Below, piece by piece: positions 1-8,205 of a stretch of 14,151 bases of DNA. The notes under the pieces were generated by a model. That model had not been told where the DNA came from, did not search any database, and saw nothing but the letters and a program-made list of their open reading frames with translations. The translations under genes and the position numbers were made by a program. The DNA is taken from NCBI GenBank assembly GCA_016710965.1, contig JADJTW010000023.1:1-14151 (forward strand), in the 5' to 3' direction. Each line of letters starts with the position of its first letter. The first letter of the stretch is position 1. This DNA is from Flavobacteriales bacterium (GTDB lineage Bacteria; Bacteroidota; Bacteroidia; Flavobacteriales_F; PHOS-HE28).

Positions 1-2450
1 TGGCGGGGTCGCGCACGCTGGGGCACTGCACCAAAGGGGTGCGCACTTTCCAGTCGTAGAAGTAGTAGTAATAACCGGTGCCGAAGCCGCTGTTGGTCAG
101 TTCGCCCATGGTGCCGATGGCGTATGGATAAGCAACACCAGCATTATTGCGGAACAGGTTGTTTTCCGGGCAGCGCAGGCTCATGTCCACACCAATGGGC
201 ACAGCGAAGTCCAACGCGATCACATGCATGCCATCGGTGAGGTCGAAGCTGGCCGTCGCCATCACTGTACCTGCGGCATCGCAGAGATTCACGGTGCGTA
301 CGCCATCGCCAAGGGCGTATACCGTTACCGTCTCGATGGTGAACGGCTCCCATGCAGTGAAGAAGCTGTACGAACCGGTTGAGGGCAGACCACCACCGCC
401 GCTGTTATCGGGCTTGCCACCGTCCATGAGCTGGCCGCCGTAGTTCATGTTGGCCTCGGCCCAGTAGGTGGTGTTCGTGTTCAGGAACGGAGTGGTCCAG
501 GATGCACCTGCGGCGACCTCTGTCCCACCGAATTCGGAGTCGTACCACTTGATATTGTCGCCGGCAGCCAGTAGGTCGGCCGTACCGGCGGCGGGAATCG
601 TCACATCATCGGCTACGGGAACAGCGGCAGCGGGGTTGACCGTGATCGTCACGGGAGCACTGGTCGCCGCACCGCACGCGCCATCGGCGGTAACCGGTAT
701 AGTCGCCTGAAGCACCGATGAGCACCGAAGCACCGGTGGCACCATTGCTCCAGATCGCGTTCGTGCCAACGCTGCTTACCAGTTCAACCGTGTTTCCCTG
801 ACAGAACTCGTCATCGCCATTGATGGTGATCTGTGGCGCCTCGCTGGTGACCACGCTGACCGCGATGCTGTTGGAAACGGCGGCGCAATTGTTCTCATCG
901 ATTCCCACCACGGAGAAATTGCCGCTTTGCGATACCGTGATCGAACTGGCGGTGGAACCATTGCTCCACATATAGTTCTCGAATCCGGTGGGCGCGTTGA
1001 GCGTGACGCTCTGACCCGTGCAGATGGTGGTGCTTCCCACGACTTCCACTTCGATGGGAGCCAGTGTGCATTCCGCCTCAGGAACAATGTGCAATTGATC
1101 GATACCGGGTCCAGCGAGAACGGTGCGAACGCCGCTGGGCCAGCTGATAACGACTGAATCGATGGCCGTGGCCGCGCCGAGCCCGAAGTGCGCTTGCAAG
1201 GTGCTCATGTGGCTGAACGCGTTACCGCTGCGGATCTCTCGCGTTTGCATGCCCCAAGGCCCGTAAAGCTTCAAACGAGCCCCGATCCCGTTCTTGTTGC
1301 TGAAGATGCCTTGCAGCTCGAATTTGACCCAATGGTTGCTGCCGCCGTTGTTGTAGCGGATGGTCTGCCCCAGGTGGATGTCGAGCCACCCGTCGTTGTT
1401 CAAGTCTCCTATGCCACCTTCGCTCACACCGATGGCGAAGTTCGTGAAGGTGCCATTGCCGTTGTTGCGCCAGATGCCGCCACCAGCCTCGGTGAACAGG
1501 TCCACCCAACCATCATTGTCGAAATCGCCGCCATTGCCCTCCCAAGCACCCAGCGCTCCGGCGTTGAGGCCCGTGGTCGCAATGATGTCCGTGAAGGTGC
1601 CATCACCATTGTTGCGATAGAAGCGGTTGGCGGTGCTTCCGGTGCCGCTGTGGTTACCCACGAAGAAGTCGAAGTCGCCATCGTTGTCGAAGTCCTCGAA
1701 TACGCTGATCCAGCTCTGCGACCCATCATTTACCCCGGCTGCAGCGCCTGCTTCGGTCCAAGTTCCATTCCCATTGTTGCGATAGAGCAGGTTGATGCGC
1801 TGTGCATCGCCGATGGGCGCGCCACTACGGCACTTGCTGAAGTACAGGTCCAGGTCGCCGTCCTCATCGTAGTCGCAGAATACCGTGGCGTAGTTGCCCC
1901 CGGCCGTAACGGTTTGTTGGATCATGCTCTGGTCTTCCACCATCACCCCTGCGCCGGTGTTGCGGTACGGTTTGCTCAGGCCCACATCATGGCAGCTCCA
2001 GGCGTCCAGCATGCCATCGTTGTTGATGTCGGCCATGTTGGTGCGCTGGCTGAAGATGTATGGCGAGAAGTACTGCTCGGTGTAGGCGGAACCATCACTG
2101 TTGGCGAGCAGGAAGGAATTGGCGCTGCCATTGCCCAGCAACAGGTCGTTGTAGCCGTTGGCGTCAAGGTCGCCAGCGCAGATGCTCCAGTTCGGGTTCA
2201 CCGTAGCGGTGATGAAGCTCTGTTCCGAGAAGCCACCGCCTGCCTGCTGGAAGGCGATGGTGAGCTGATTGCCGTTGAAGCGTACCACATCGTCGAGGTG
2301 GTCGCCGTTCATATCCACCACGCAACTGGGGTTGCCGTAGGTGCCGGTGAGCTGGCTGCTGTTCGCCGTGAAGGCGATCTGGGCGTTGATCGGGGCGGCC
2401 AGGCTGGCGGCAGCGATCACAGCGGAATACAGGCGTAGGCGTTGATTCAT
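1..2450 (-). CDS. Secreted FG-GAP/VCBS propeller protein with ASPIC/UnbV and Ig-like domains (3' partial, one frameshift)
   Basis: The protein begins with a Sec signal peptide (about residues 1-23, ending INAQ). It then carries at least seven calcium-loop motifs typical of FG-GAP/VCBS repeats (DMNGDHLDD, DLDANGYND, DINNDGMLD, DYDEDGDLD, DFDNDGDFD, DFDNDGWVD, DLNNDGWLD), which should form an extracellular beta-propeller. Residues about 370-455 match the ASPIC/UnbV domain of the CRTAC1 family (GIGARLKLYG, HFGLG, WPSGVR). Two cysteine-containing Ig/PKD-like domains follow, with WSNG motifs. The frame breaks at about 691-698 inside the second one. After a one-base correction it stays open to the window edge through a third Ig-like segment (TTPFLNTNTTYWAEAN). 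A T9SS sorting tail would be expected off the left edge but cannot be seen. Substrate and role are unknown; such domain sets suggest surface adhesion or carbohydrate binding, which is inference. Confidence 0.85.
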
Positions 2451-2475
2451 GTGGGCGGGCTTGTTTTTGCGCGGC

Positions 2476-2483
2476 TGAAAGTA
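2476..2483 (-). promoter_or_regulatory. Candidate -7 box of the propeller gene
   Basis: On the minus strand TACTTTCA lies 25 nt before the ATG at 2450. It resembles the Bacteroidota -7 consensus TAnnTTTG and the similar boxes before thrS and endonuclease I. No convincing -33 element is seen. Confidence 0.3.
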
Positions 2484-2558
2484 GGAAGCCCCGGCGGTCC
2501 GAAGACCTTACCTGGTCCCTAAACTTTGAACCTTATGCCCACACGAGGCCCTGGTCCT

Positions 2559-2956
2559 TCACTTGAAGGAGATGCGATCCACCGAGAATCGACCACTGCC
2601 GGTAAAGAGCAGGGCGATGAAGGCGCAGAGGTAGACCACGGCCAGTTCCTTTTCAGCGAACGGCTCCCCGCTCTTGACCAGGAAAGCGATAACCGACATG
2701 CCGATGATCAATGGCACCAAGGCAACGCGGGTCCACAGACCCAGGACAACGAGCAGGCTGCATAGGACCTCGGCGAAGACGATGAGGATGAGCGAGAACG
2801 TGGGGCCCAGCCCGATGGGATCGGCAAAGCTGTCCATGCGCTCCGCGAAGCCCATGAGCTTGGGCCAACCATGCTGCCAAAGCATGGTACCGGCGGCCAA
2901 ACGCGCAAGACCAGATAGCCGAAATCCTCCGAGATGGGTTGGCTGTTGAGCAGCAT
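2559..2956 (-). CDS. DoxX family membrane protein (one frameshift)
   Basis: This is a small inner-membrane protein of about 132 residues after adding one base, the usual DoxX length. The N-terminus (MLLNSQPISEDFGYLVLRV) is in one frame and the rest (AAGTMLWQHGWPKLMGF onward) in another. The break is at about 2896-2905. The HGWPK motif after the first helix is characteristic of DoxX/YphA-type proteins. Hydrophobic helices follow around TFSLILIVFAEVL, VALVPLIIGMSVIAF and LAVVYLCAFIALLF, giving about four membrane segments. The start at 2956 is preferred because it restores the first helix and leaves 17 nt to a good -7 box. The gene is divergent from the TPR gene and upstream of the propeller gene on the same strand (108-nt gap). 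Members are linked to redox or thiol stress in some bacteria; the role here is unknown. Confidence 0.85.
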
Positions 2957-2973
2957 GGGTGGGAATGGTGCGC

Positions 2974-2981
2974 CGAAGCTA
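2974..2981 (-). promoter_or_regulatory. Candidate -7 box of the DoxX gene
   Basis: The minus strand reads TAGCTTCG, an exact fit to a TAnnTTCG form of the Bacteroidota -7 box, 17 nt before the start codon at 2956. No clear -33 TTTG is visible in the G-rich stretch upstream. Confidence 0.4.
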
Positions 2982-3076
2982 TCCCCGTGCCCCTCCACCC
3001 CACCCTGGCCAGCCCGCGCATCTTTCCACAACCGATCGGGAACTTTCCCACACCAGCTGCCGTTGCAGGGCGCGCC

Positions 3077-3790
3077 ATGAAGAACCTGACCACCTCCATC
3101 CTCCTCATCTCCAGTACCCTCGTTCAGGCGCAAAACGCAGACGGCGACATGCTCGCCGGGATGAGCGCCTTGCGCAACGAAGACCATAAGAAGGCCGAGG
3201 AAGCGTTCACCCGCGCAGCGCTCGCCGACCCCGCCAATGCCAAGACCTGGTACTACCGTGGTGTCACTCGTTTGGGCAGCAACGACCTTGTCGGCGCCGT
3301 GCAGGACTTCGATCAAGCCTTGTCGCTGGAACCCGATGACGTACACAGCTTGTTGCGCCGTGCGGAAGTGCGCGCCCGCCAGGGTGCCGAAGCAACGGCT
3401 ACAAAGGACCTGCTGAAGATCCTTGAACTGCGCCCTACGGGGCCCTCTGCGGAGCACGCTCTGCTGCACTTGGGCCACTTCGCCATGGCCAAGAACGACC
3501 TGCCCGCCGCAAAGTCTTGCTACGACAAGCTCATAGCTATTGCACCTTATAACGCTTTCGGTTGGTGCGATCGCGGAATCGTGCTGGGAGCCATGCACCA
3601 GGACGATGAAGCGCTCGCGGACCTGGAGCGCGCCCTGGACCTGGACCCCACGCTCGACCAAGCGCATGTGCAGAAAGCCGTGGTGCTCTTCCGCATGGAC
3701 CGCAAGCAAGAAGGCTGCGAAGCGTTGCACCAAGCACACGACCTGGGCGAGCGAAGCGTGGAGGAAATGATGCTGATCTACTGCGAATAA
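3077..3790 (+). CDS. Exported tetratricopeptide repeat (TPR) protein
   Basis: This intact frame of 237 residues begins with a signal peptide (MKNLTTSILLISSTLVQAQ), so the protein is probably periplasmic or outer-membrane associated. The rest is a run of TPR helices: ALRNEDHKKAEEAF, AKTWYYRGVTRLGSNDLVGA, DVHSLLRRAEVRARQGAEA, ALLHLGHFAMAKNDLPAA, AFGWCDRGIVLGAMHQDDEA and AHVQKAVVLFRMDRKQEG. The tail, with GCEALHQAHDLG and a terminal YCE, resembles the closing half-repeat of many Bacteroidota TPR proteins. The ATG at 3077 is chosen over upstream in-frame codons because the signal peptide starts there. A protein-protein scaffold role is usual for the family; the partner is unknown. It is divergent from DoxX (120-nt gap) and followed by a terminator-like hairpin before thrS. 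Confidence 0.85.
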   Translation: MKNLTTSILLISSTLVQAQNADGDMLAGMSALRNEDHKKAEEAFTRAALADPANAKTWYYRGVTRLGSNDLVGAVQDFDQALSLEPDDVHSLLRRAEVRARQGAEATATKDLLKILELRPTGPSAEHALLHLGHFAMAKNDLPAAKSCYDKLIAIAPYNAFGWCDRGIVLGAMHQDDEALADLERALDLDPTLDQAHVQKAVVLFRMDRKQEGCEALHQAHDLGERSVEEMMLIYCE

Positions 3791-3833
3791 CACCCCCTTC
3801 CTTTGCCGGAAGTCCGCTTCACGGCGGGCAGTG

Positions 3834-3856
3834 ACGGGACCTCTTAGGGGTCCCGT
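3834..3856 (+). terminator. Hairpin downstream of the TPR gene
   Basis: A perfect 8-bp stem (ACGGGACC/GGTCCCGT) with a 7-nt loop lies 43 nt after the TPR stop. It is followed by TGCTCTTA, not a full T-tract, so it is terminator-like but not a textbook case. It separates the TPR gene from the thrS operon. Confidence 0.5.
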
Positions 3857-3894
3857 TGCTCTTACGGAAAGGATGGTCGGTTCATAAAGGCGCC

Positions 3895-3902
3895 TACTTT
3901 CG
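3895..3902 (+). promoter_or_regulatory. Candidate -7 box of the thrS operon
   Basis: TACTTTCG followed by CCGACC matches the Bacteroidota -7 box with one T to C change. It implies transcription starting near 3906-3909 and a leader of about 40 nt before the thrS ATG. No good -33 box is seen. Confidence 0.4.
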
Positions 3903-3911
3903 CCGACCCTA

Positions 3912-3931
3912 ACCACCGCTTGTATGGTGGT
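3912..3931 (+). promoter_or_regulatory. thrS leader hairpin resembling a tRNA-Thr anticodon arm
   Basis: A perfect 6-bp stem (ACCACC/GGTGGT) closes an 8-nt loop GCTTGTAT. Inside the loop, CUUGUAU reads like a 7-nt anticodon loop with U33, anticodon UGU (Thr) and A37. The hairpin ends 14 nt before the thrS start. In E. coli ThrRS represses its own translation by binding an anticodon-arm mimic in the thrS leader. Conservation of that mechanism here is inference. An outer 6-bp stem (TTCGCC 3899-3904 with GGCGAA 3935-3940) is possible only if transcripts start upstream of the proposed promoter. Confidence 0.35.
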
Positions 3932-3945
3932 CTTGGCGAACCGAC

Positions 3946-5889
3946 ATGATCAAAGTGACCCTCCCCGACGGAAGCGTCCGGGAATTCGAGCAAGGCGCCA
4001 CGGCCATGGACGTGGCTCGCAACATCAGCGAAGGACTTGCCCGCAACGTGCTCAGTGCTAAGGTGAACGGCGAGGTGCGCGATGCGAACCGCCCGCTTCC
4101 TGGCGATTGCACCCTCGCATTGCTGACTTGGAATGACCCCGACGGCAAAGCCACGATGTGGCACTCTTCAGCCCACCTGATGGCCGAGGCGATCGAGGCG
4201 CTCTACCCTGGCACCAAGTTCGGGATCGGCCCGCCCATCGAGAACGGCTTCTACTACGATATCGACCTGGGTGACAAGACCATCGGCGACGGGGACTTCG
4301 CGGCCATCGAAGCCAAGATGAAAGAACTCGCCAGCAAGAAGCTGGTGTTCGAGCGCAAGGAGGTGAGCAAGGCCGACGCGATCGCATACTTCACCGAGAA
4401 GGGCGATGAGTACAAATTGGAACTGCTTGAAGGCCTGAACGACGGCGAGATCACCTTCTACACCCAAGGCAACTTCACCGACCTCTGCCGAGGCCCCCAC
4501 ATCCCCGACACCAGCTTCATCAAGGCCACTAAGGTCATGAGCGTTGCCGGGGCATACTGGCGCGGCGATGAGAAGCGCAAGCAACTCACGCGTCTCTACG
4601 CCATCACCTTCTCCAAGCAGAAGGAACTGGACGAATACCTGGTGCTGCTGGAGGAAGCGAAGAAGCGCGACCACCGCAAGCTGGGCAAGGAGCTGGACCT
4701 CTTCACCTTCAGCGAGCGTGTGGGTGCCGGTCTTCCGCTCTGGTTGCCGAAGGGTGCCGCCCTGCGCGAGCGCCTGATCAACTTCATGAAGACGGCCCAG
4801 GAAAAGGCCGGCTACGTGCAGGTGGCCACGCCGCATATCGGCAGCAAAGCGCTGTACGAGACCAGCGGCCACTGGGAGAAATACGGCAAGGACAGCTTCC
4901 AGCCGATCAGTACGCCGCAGGAAGGCGAGCTCTTCATGCTCAAGCCCATGAACTGCCCGCACCACTGCGAGATCTTCGCCAGTCGTCCGCGCAGCTACAA
5001 GGACCTGCCTCTTCGCCTTGCGGAATTCGGCACCGTTTACCGCTACGAACAGAGCGGCGAACTGCACGGTCTTGCGCGCGTGCGTGGCTTCACACAGGAT
5101 GATGCCCACCTCTTCTGCCGACCCGACCAGGTGAAGGAAGAGTTCATGAAGGTGATCGACCTTGTCCTCCTCGTTCTCAGGGCCTTGAACTTCGAGAATT
5201 TCGAGGTGCAAGTGAGCCTCCGCGACAAAGAAGACCGGAGCAAATACATAGGCAGTGAGGAGAATTGGGAGAAGGCCGAACAAGCCATCATCGAAGCAGC
5301 TGCGGCCAGCGGATTGAAGACCGTGGTGGAATATGGCGAGGCGGCTTTCTACGGCCCCAAATTGGACTTTATGATCAAGGATGCGCTCGGCCGACGTTGG
5401 CAGTTGGGCACCATCCAAGTGGACTACAACCTGCCTGAGCGCTTCGAACTGGAGTACGGGCAGCGACAATGGCCGCCACCGTCCGGTGATGATCCACCGC
5501 GCGCCCTTCGGAGCCTGGAGCGCTTCATTGCCGTGATCATCGAGCATACCGCCGGGCGCTTCCCGCTCTGGCTCACCCCGGAGCAGGCCATCATCCTGCC
5601 CATCAGCGACAAATTCGTGGAGGCGGCGAAGACCGTCGGTGCCCAGCTCGAACAACTCGGGATCCGCACCACCATTGATGAACGCAACGAAAAGATCGGC
5701 CGCAAGATCCGCGACGCCGAACTGGCGAAATCGGCCTTCATGCTCATCTTGGGCGAGAAGGAGCAGGCCGACGGGACCGTTTCGGTCGGGAGCAGGGCAA
5801 GGGCGATATCGGGGCCATGTCGCCCGCCGCGTTCGCCGCCCTGGTCAAGGAGCGCATCGCCGGACAACTGGGCGAGGCAACCGGCTTAA
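3946..5889 (+). CDS. thrS: Threonyl-tRNA synthetase (three or more frameshifts)
   Basis: Class II ThrRS charges tRNA-Thr in the cytoplasm. A TGS domain spans residues about 1-62. The editing domain has His73/His77 (HSSAH) and Cys181/His185 (CRGPH). The catalytic core contains zinc ligands Cys337 (MNCPHHC) and His388 (DDAHLF), motif 2 (FGTVYRYEQSGELHG) and a C-terminal anticodon-binding domain (DERNEKIGRKIRDAEL). The apparently continuous frame is misleading. Between about 5458 and 5511 the correct protein (HRPVMIHRAPFGSLERF, with the third zinc ligand His at 5495-5497) is in another frame, entered and left by compensating indels. A further one-base loss near 5783 displaces the tail; the corrected tail reads VREQGKGDIGAMSPAAF to GQLGEAT. 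The stop is taken as the TAA at 5887, which needs one more shift; otherwise thrS would run into infC. First gene of the translation operon. Confidence 0.95.
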   Translation: MIKVTLPDGSVREFEQGATAMDVARNISEGLARNVLSAKVNGEVRDANRPLPGDCTLALLTWNDPDGKATMWHSSAHLMAEAIEALYPGTKFGIGPPIENGFYYDIDLGDKTIGDGDFAAIEAKMKELASKKLVFERKEVSKADAIAYFTEKGDEYKLELLEGLNDGEITFYTQGNFTDLCRGPHIPDTSFIKATKVMSVAGAYWRGDEKRKQLTRLYAITFSKQKELDEYLVLLEEAKKRDHRKLGKELDLFTFSERVGAGLPLWLPKGAALRERLINFMKTAQEKAGYVQVATPHIGSKALYETSGHWEKYGKDSFQPISTPQEGELFMLKPMNCPHHCEIFASRPRSYKDLPLRLAEFGTVYRYEQSGELHGLARVRGFTQDDAHLFCRPDQVKEEFMKVIDLVLLVLRALNFENFEVQVSLRDKEDRSKYIGSEENWEKAEQAIIEAAAASGLKTVVEYGEAAFYGPKLDFMIKDALGRRWQLGTIQVDYNLPERFELEYGQRQWPPPSGDDPPRALRSLERFIAVIIEHTAGRFPLWLTPEQAIILPISDKFVEAAKTVGAQLEQLGIRTTIDERNEKIGRKIRDAELAKSAFMLILGEKEQADGTVSVGSRARAISGPCRPPRSPPWSRSASPDNWARQPA

Positions 5890-5993
5890 CACGCTGCTCG
5901 CGCAAGCCGCTGCCGATAGGGGAAAGATGCCGATATTCGCGCCCTCAAAGTCCGGGAGGTGGTTCCCGGCGACCAGGAACCAAACCCCAGCTA

Positions 5994-6587
5994 GTGGCAG
6001 GTGCTCCTTATCGTCCAAGCGGTCCGCGCCCCGGAGGCAGCGGGCCTCGTCGTCCCTACCGCGGTCGCGTCATCAAGGAGGACCCGCACCGGATCAACAA
6101 CAAGATCTACGGGGTCAACGAGGTGCGCGTGGTGGGCGAGAACATCGAGCAGGGCGTACCCCTTCAGCCAGGCCTTGCGCATGGCCGAGGACTTGGGCCT
6201 TGACCTGGTGGAGATAAGCGCCTCGGCGGTGCCGCCCGTATGCCGGATCACGGACTACAAGAAGTTCCTCTACGACCTCAAGAAGAAGCAGAAGGAGATC
6301 AAGGCGAAGCAGAACACCGTGGAGGTGAAGGAGATCCGCTTCGGCCCCAACACCGACGAGCACGATGTGAACTTCAAGCTGAAGCACTCGCGCAAATTCC
6401 TGGAGGAAGGCCACAAGCTGAAGGCCTTCGTGTTCTTCCGCGGCCGCAGCATCGTGTTCAAGGAACGCGGCGAGATCCTCCTGCTCAAGTTCGCCCAAGA
6501 CCTGGAGGACATCGGTGTGGTGGAAAGCATGCCCAAACTGGAGGGCAAGCGCATGATCATGTTCTTGATCCCAAGAAGAAGAAATAA
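5994..6587 (+). CDS. infC: Translation initiation factor IF-3 (two frameshifts, start uncertain)
   Basis: IF-3 binds the 30S subunit, prevents premature 50S joining and checks the start codon. The N-domain is recognised by KEDPHRINNKIYG, RVVGENIEQGV and LRMAEDLGLDLVEISASA, and the linker and C-domain by ITDYKKFLYDLKKKQKEIK, VKEIRFGPNTDEHD, FVFFRGRSIVFKE and MPKLEGKRMIMFL. One break is near 6157-6160 (QGV then YPFSQAL, two bases missing or one extra). Another is near 6567; restoring one base gives the expected end FLDPKKKK and TAA at 6585-6587. No in-frame ATG exists between the thrS tail and this region. The GTG at 5994 gives a Pro/Gly/Arg-rich N-terminal extension of about 25 residues. An ATG at 5927 would need a further frameshift. 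Rare infC start codons are known (AUU in E. coli), so a non-ATG start is possible. Confidence 0.9.
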
Positions 6588-6592
6588 CGTAA

Positions 6593-6612
6593 GGGCGGAT
6601 GATCATCCGCCC
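6593..6612 (+). promoter_or_regulatory. Perfect palindromic hairpin between infC and rpmI
   Basis: GGGCGGATGATCATCCGCCC is a 20-nt perfect inverted repeat, 5 nt after the corrected infC stop and 38 nt before the rpmI ATG. As RNA it can form an 8-bp stem with a GAUC loop, followed by GUUUG. It could be a partial terminator or attenuator, an RNA-processing site, or part of an L20 control element like that known upstream of rpmI in enterobacteria. The sequence alone does not decide between these. Confidence 0.55.
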
Positions 6613-6650
6613 GTTTGAACGAAAACAAGAAGACCAACACGACAGAGGCC

Positions 6651-6842
6651 ATGCCCAAGATGAAGACCAAGTCCGGCGCCAAGAAGCGGTTCAAGCTCAC
6701 AGGCACCGGCGAGATCAAGAACAAGAGCGCCTTCAAGCGCCACATCCTCACGAAGAAGGAGACCAAGCGCAAACGAGCCCTCACCAAGACCAGCTTGGTG
6801 CATGATCGCGACAAGAAAGGGATCCTCCTACTCCTGAAATAA
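6651..6842 (+). CDS. rpmI: Large ribosomal subunit protein bL35
   Basis: This 63-residue basic protein begins MPKMKTKSGAKKRFKLTGTG, the signature of bL35, and continues with FKRHILTKKETKRKRAL. It is part of the 50S subunit. The ATG at 6651 is chosen because the family almost always starts MPKMKT; an upstream in-frame TTG adds unrelated residues. The last residues (GILLLLK) differ from usual bL35 tails and the protein is a couple of residues short, so a small 3' indel cannot be excluded. It sits between infC and rplT as in most bacteria. In enterobacteria L20 represses translation of this gene. Confidence 0.93.
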   Translation: MPKMKTKSGAKKRFKLTGTGEIKNKSAFKRHILTKKETKRKRALTKTSLVHDRDKKGILLLLK

Positions 6843-6944
6843 GCAACCCAACCGCACCGGGTATCAATAGGTAGCGTTAACCAGGACGTGCAGCACCAAA
6901 GTCCAGCCCAGCGCTGACGCTCACGCCCAAAAACCAAGTGGAAC

Positions 6945-7289
6945 ATGCCACGCAGTAAGAACAAAGTAGCAAGTAGGGCCAAGAGGAAGAAGATCCTCGA
7001 TATGGCGAAAGGCAACTTCGGTCGCCGGAAGAACGTGTACACCGTCGCGAAGAACACGGTGGAGAAAGGCCTGCAGCACGCCTACGACGGCCGCAAGCTC
7101 AAGAAGCGCGAGTTCCGTGGGCTGTGGATCCAACGCATCAACGCGGCTGCGCGCATCAACGGCATCAGCTACAGCGTGCTGATGAACAAGCTGAAAAAGG
7201 CCAACATCGACCTGGACCGCAAGGCCCTGGCTGAGATCGCCTATACCGACGCAGCCGCCTTTGCGGCCATCGTCGGCAAGGTGAAGTAG
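6945..7289 (+). CDS. rplT: Large ribosomal subunit protein bL20
   Basis: This intact frame has 114 residues, the normal bL20 length. It starts MPRSKNKVASRAKRKKILD and has the conserved GNFGRRKNVYTVAKNTVEK, YDGRKLKKREFRGLWIQR and INAAARINGISYSVLMNKL segments. bL20 binds 23S rRNA early in 50S assembly and in some bacteria also binds its own operon mRNA. The gap from rpmI is 102 nt, with no clear promoter or hairpin seen. A strong terminator follows 20 nt after the stop, making this the last gene of the operon. Confidence 0.96.
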   Translation: MPRSKNKVASRAKRKKILDMAKGNFGRRKNVYTVAKNTVEKGLQHAYDGRKLKKREFRGLWIQRINAAARINGISYSVLMNKLKKANIDLDRKALAEIAYTDAAAFAAIVGKVK

Positions 7290-7309
7290 AACGCATGCAT
7301 CAACGAGCG

Positions 7310-7335
7310 AGGGGGACCGCGAGGTCCCCTTTTCG
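7310..7335 (+). terminator. Intrinsic terminator of the thrS-infC-rpmI-rplT operon
   Basis: A 7-bp perfect GC stem (GGGGACC/GGTCCCC) is closed by a GCGA tetraloop and extended by a G-T and an A-T pair. TTTTCGTT follows directly. This is the clearest terminator of the window. Confidence 0.85.
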
Positions 7336-7356
7336 TTCCCGCCCTTCGGCTTAACG

Positions 7357-8199
7357 TTGCCGCGCGTGCTCGATCGCCTGCTCCTATCGTACCTGCGCCA
7401 TGCCCCGCTGGACAACGGCAAGGGTGCCCTTGCCCGGCTGGTGCGCTTTGGAACGTTTCGAGGCCCAGCAACGCTTCGCCGCGCGCTCCGGGATCAACTA
7501 CGCCTTGGACCTGCGCGAGTATGTGCAGCGCAACCTCTTCCTGCACGGCGACTACGAGCGGAACACCATGCGACATGTGCGTCGGCTCATCCGCCCGGGC
7601 GACACCGTGGTGGATATCGGCGGTAACATCGGATTCTATGCGCTGGAGATGGCGCGGCTTTGCGCACCCGGCCGTCTCATCAGCTTCGAGCCCAACCCCG
7701 CGGCCATCGACCGTTTCAAGGGGAATTGGGAACTGAACCCGGGCATCACCAACATCCAACTGCTCGAGCACGGCCTGGCGGACAAGCTCGGCAGCTTCAC
7801 CCTCTCCTTCAATCGGCAGAATCTGGGCAGCGCAAGCGCATACGGCACCGCTCCAGAGCACATCGAGGTGCGCGTGGATACGCTGGACAACGCGCTCGCT
7901 GCGCGCGGCGTGGAGCGGATCGATGTCCTGAAGTCGATATCGAGGGCGGCGAACTGGCCGCTCTGCGCGGGGCCGAAGGCATCCTTGGCAACAGCCCGCG
8001 CATGATGCTCGTGATCGAAATCATCGACGACCACTGCAAACGAGCGGGCTACTCCGGCAGGGAGCTGTTCGACTTCATCGTGGGCAAGGGATTCAAAGGC
8101 TACCTGCCCAAGCCCTGGCCGCGCGCGTTGAAGCCCGTGGCCGCCTACGACCCCGGCTACTTCGACAATATCATCTTCCTGAAAGGCTACGGGAACTGA
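7357..8199 (+). CDS. FkbM family SAM-dependent methyltransferase (two frameshifts)
   Basis: The Rossmann SAM-binding motif is VVDIGGNIGFYALEMA, followed by LISFEPNPAAIDRFKGN. After correction the family signature DVLKVDIEGGELAALRGAEG appears. The tail LFDFIVGKGFKGY to FLKGYGN is also typical. FkbM proteins O-methylate sugars, lipids or small molecules, often in polysaccharide or natural-product clusters; the substrate here cannot be told. One base is missing near 7932, where the DVLK half joins VDIEGGE. An earlier break near 7440-7455 joins HAPLDNGKGALARLVRF to RFEAQQRFAARSGINYALDL. The start is uncertain. TTG 7357 and GTG 7366 keep the N-terminal segment; ATG 7400 gives an uninterrupted but less family-like start. 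It ends 6 nt from the convergent cold-shock gene. Confidence 0.85.
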
Positions 8200-8205
8200 G
8201 TCCGC

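Noticed and set aside
1188..2438. 416-residue plus-strand open frame across the propeller gene
   Set aside because: It lies opposite the calcium-loop repeats; its repetitive Val/Ala composition is the complement of those repeats, with no signal peptide or domain.
2708..3916. 402-residue minus-strand open frame across DoxX and the TPR gene
   Set aside because: It is antisense to the clear TPR protein; only its short stretch MLLNSQPISEDFGYLVLRV is real, as the frameshifted DoxX N-terminus.
4168..5655. 495-residue open frame antisense to thrS
   Set aside because: It mirrors the thrS codons, shows no recognisable motifs, and is the usual shadow produced by high GC in third codon positions.
3946..6587. 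Natural pseudogenisation or programmed frameshifting of thrS and infC
   Set aside because: The breaks lack slippery-site context, are several per gene, and occur alike in unrelated genes, so sequence error is simpler.
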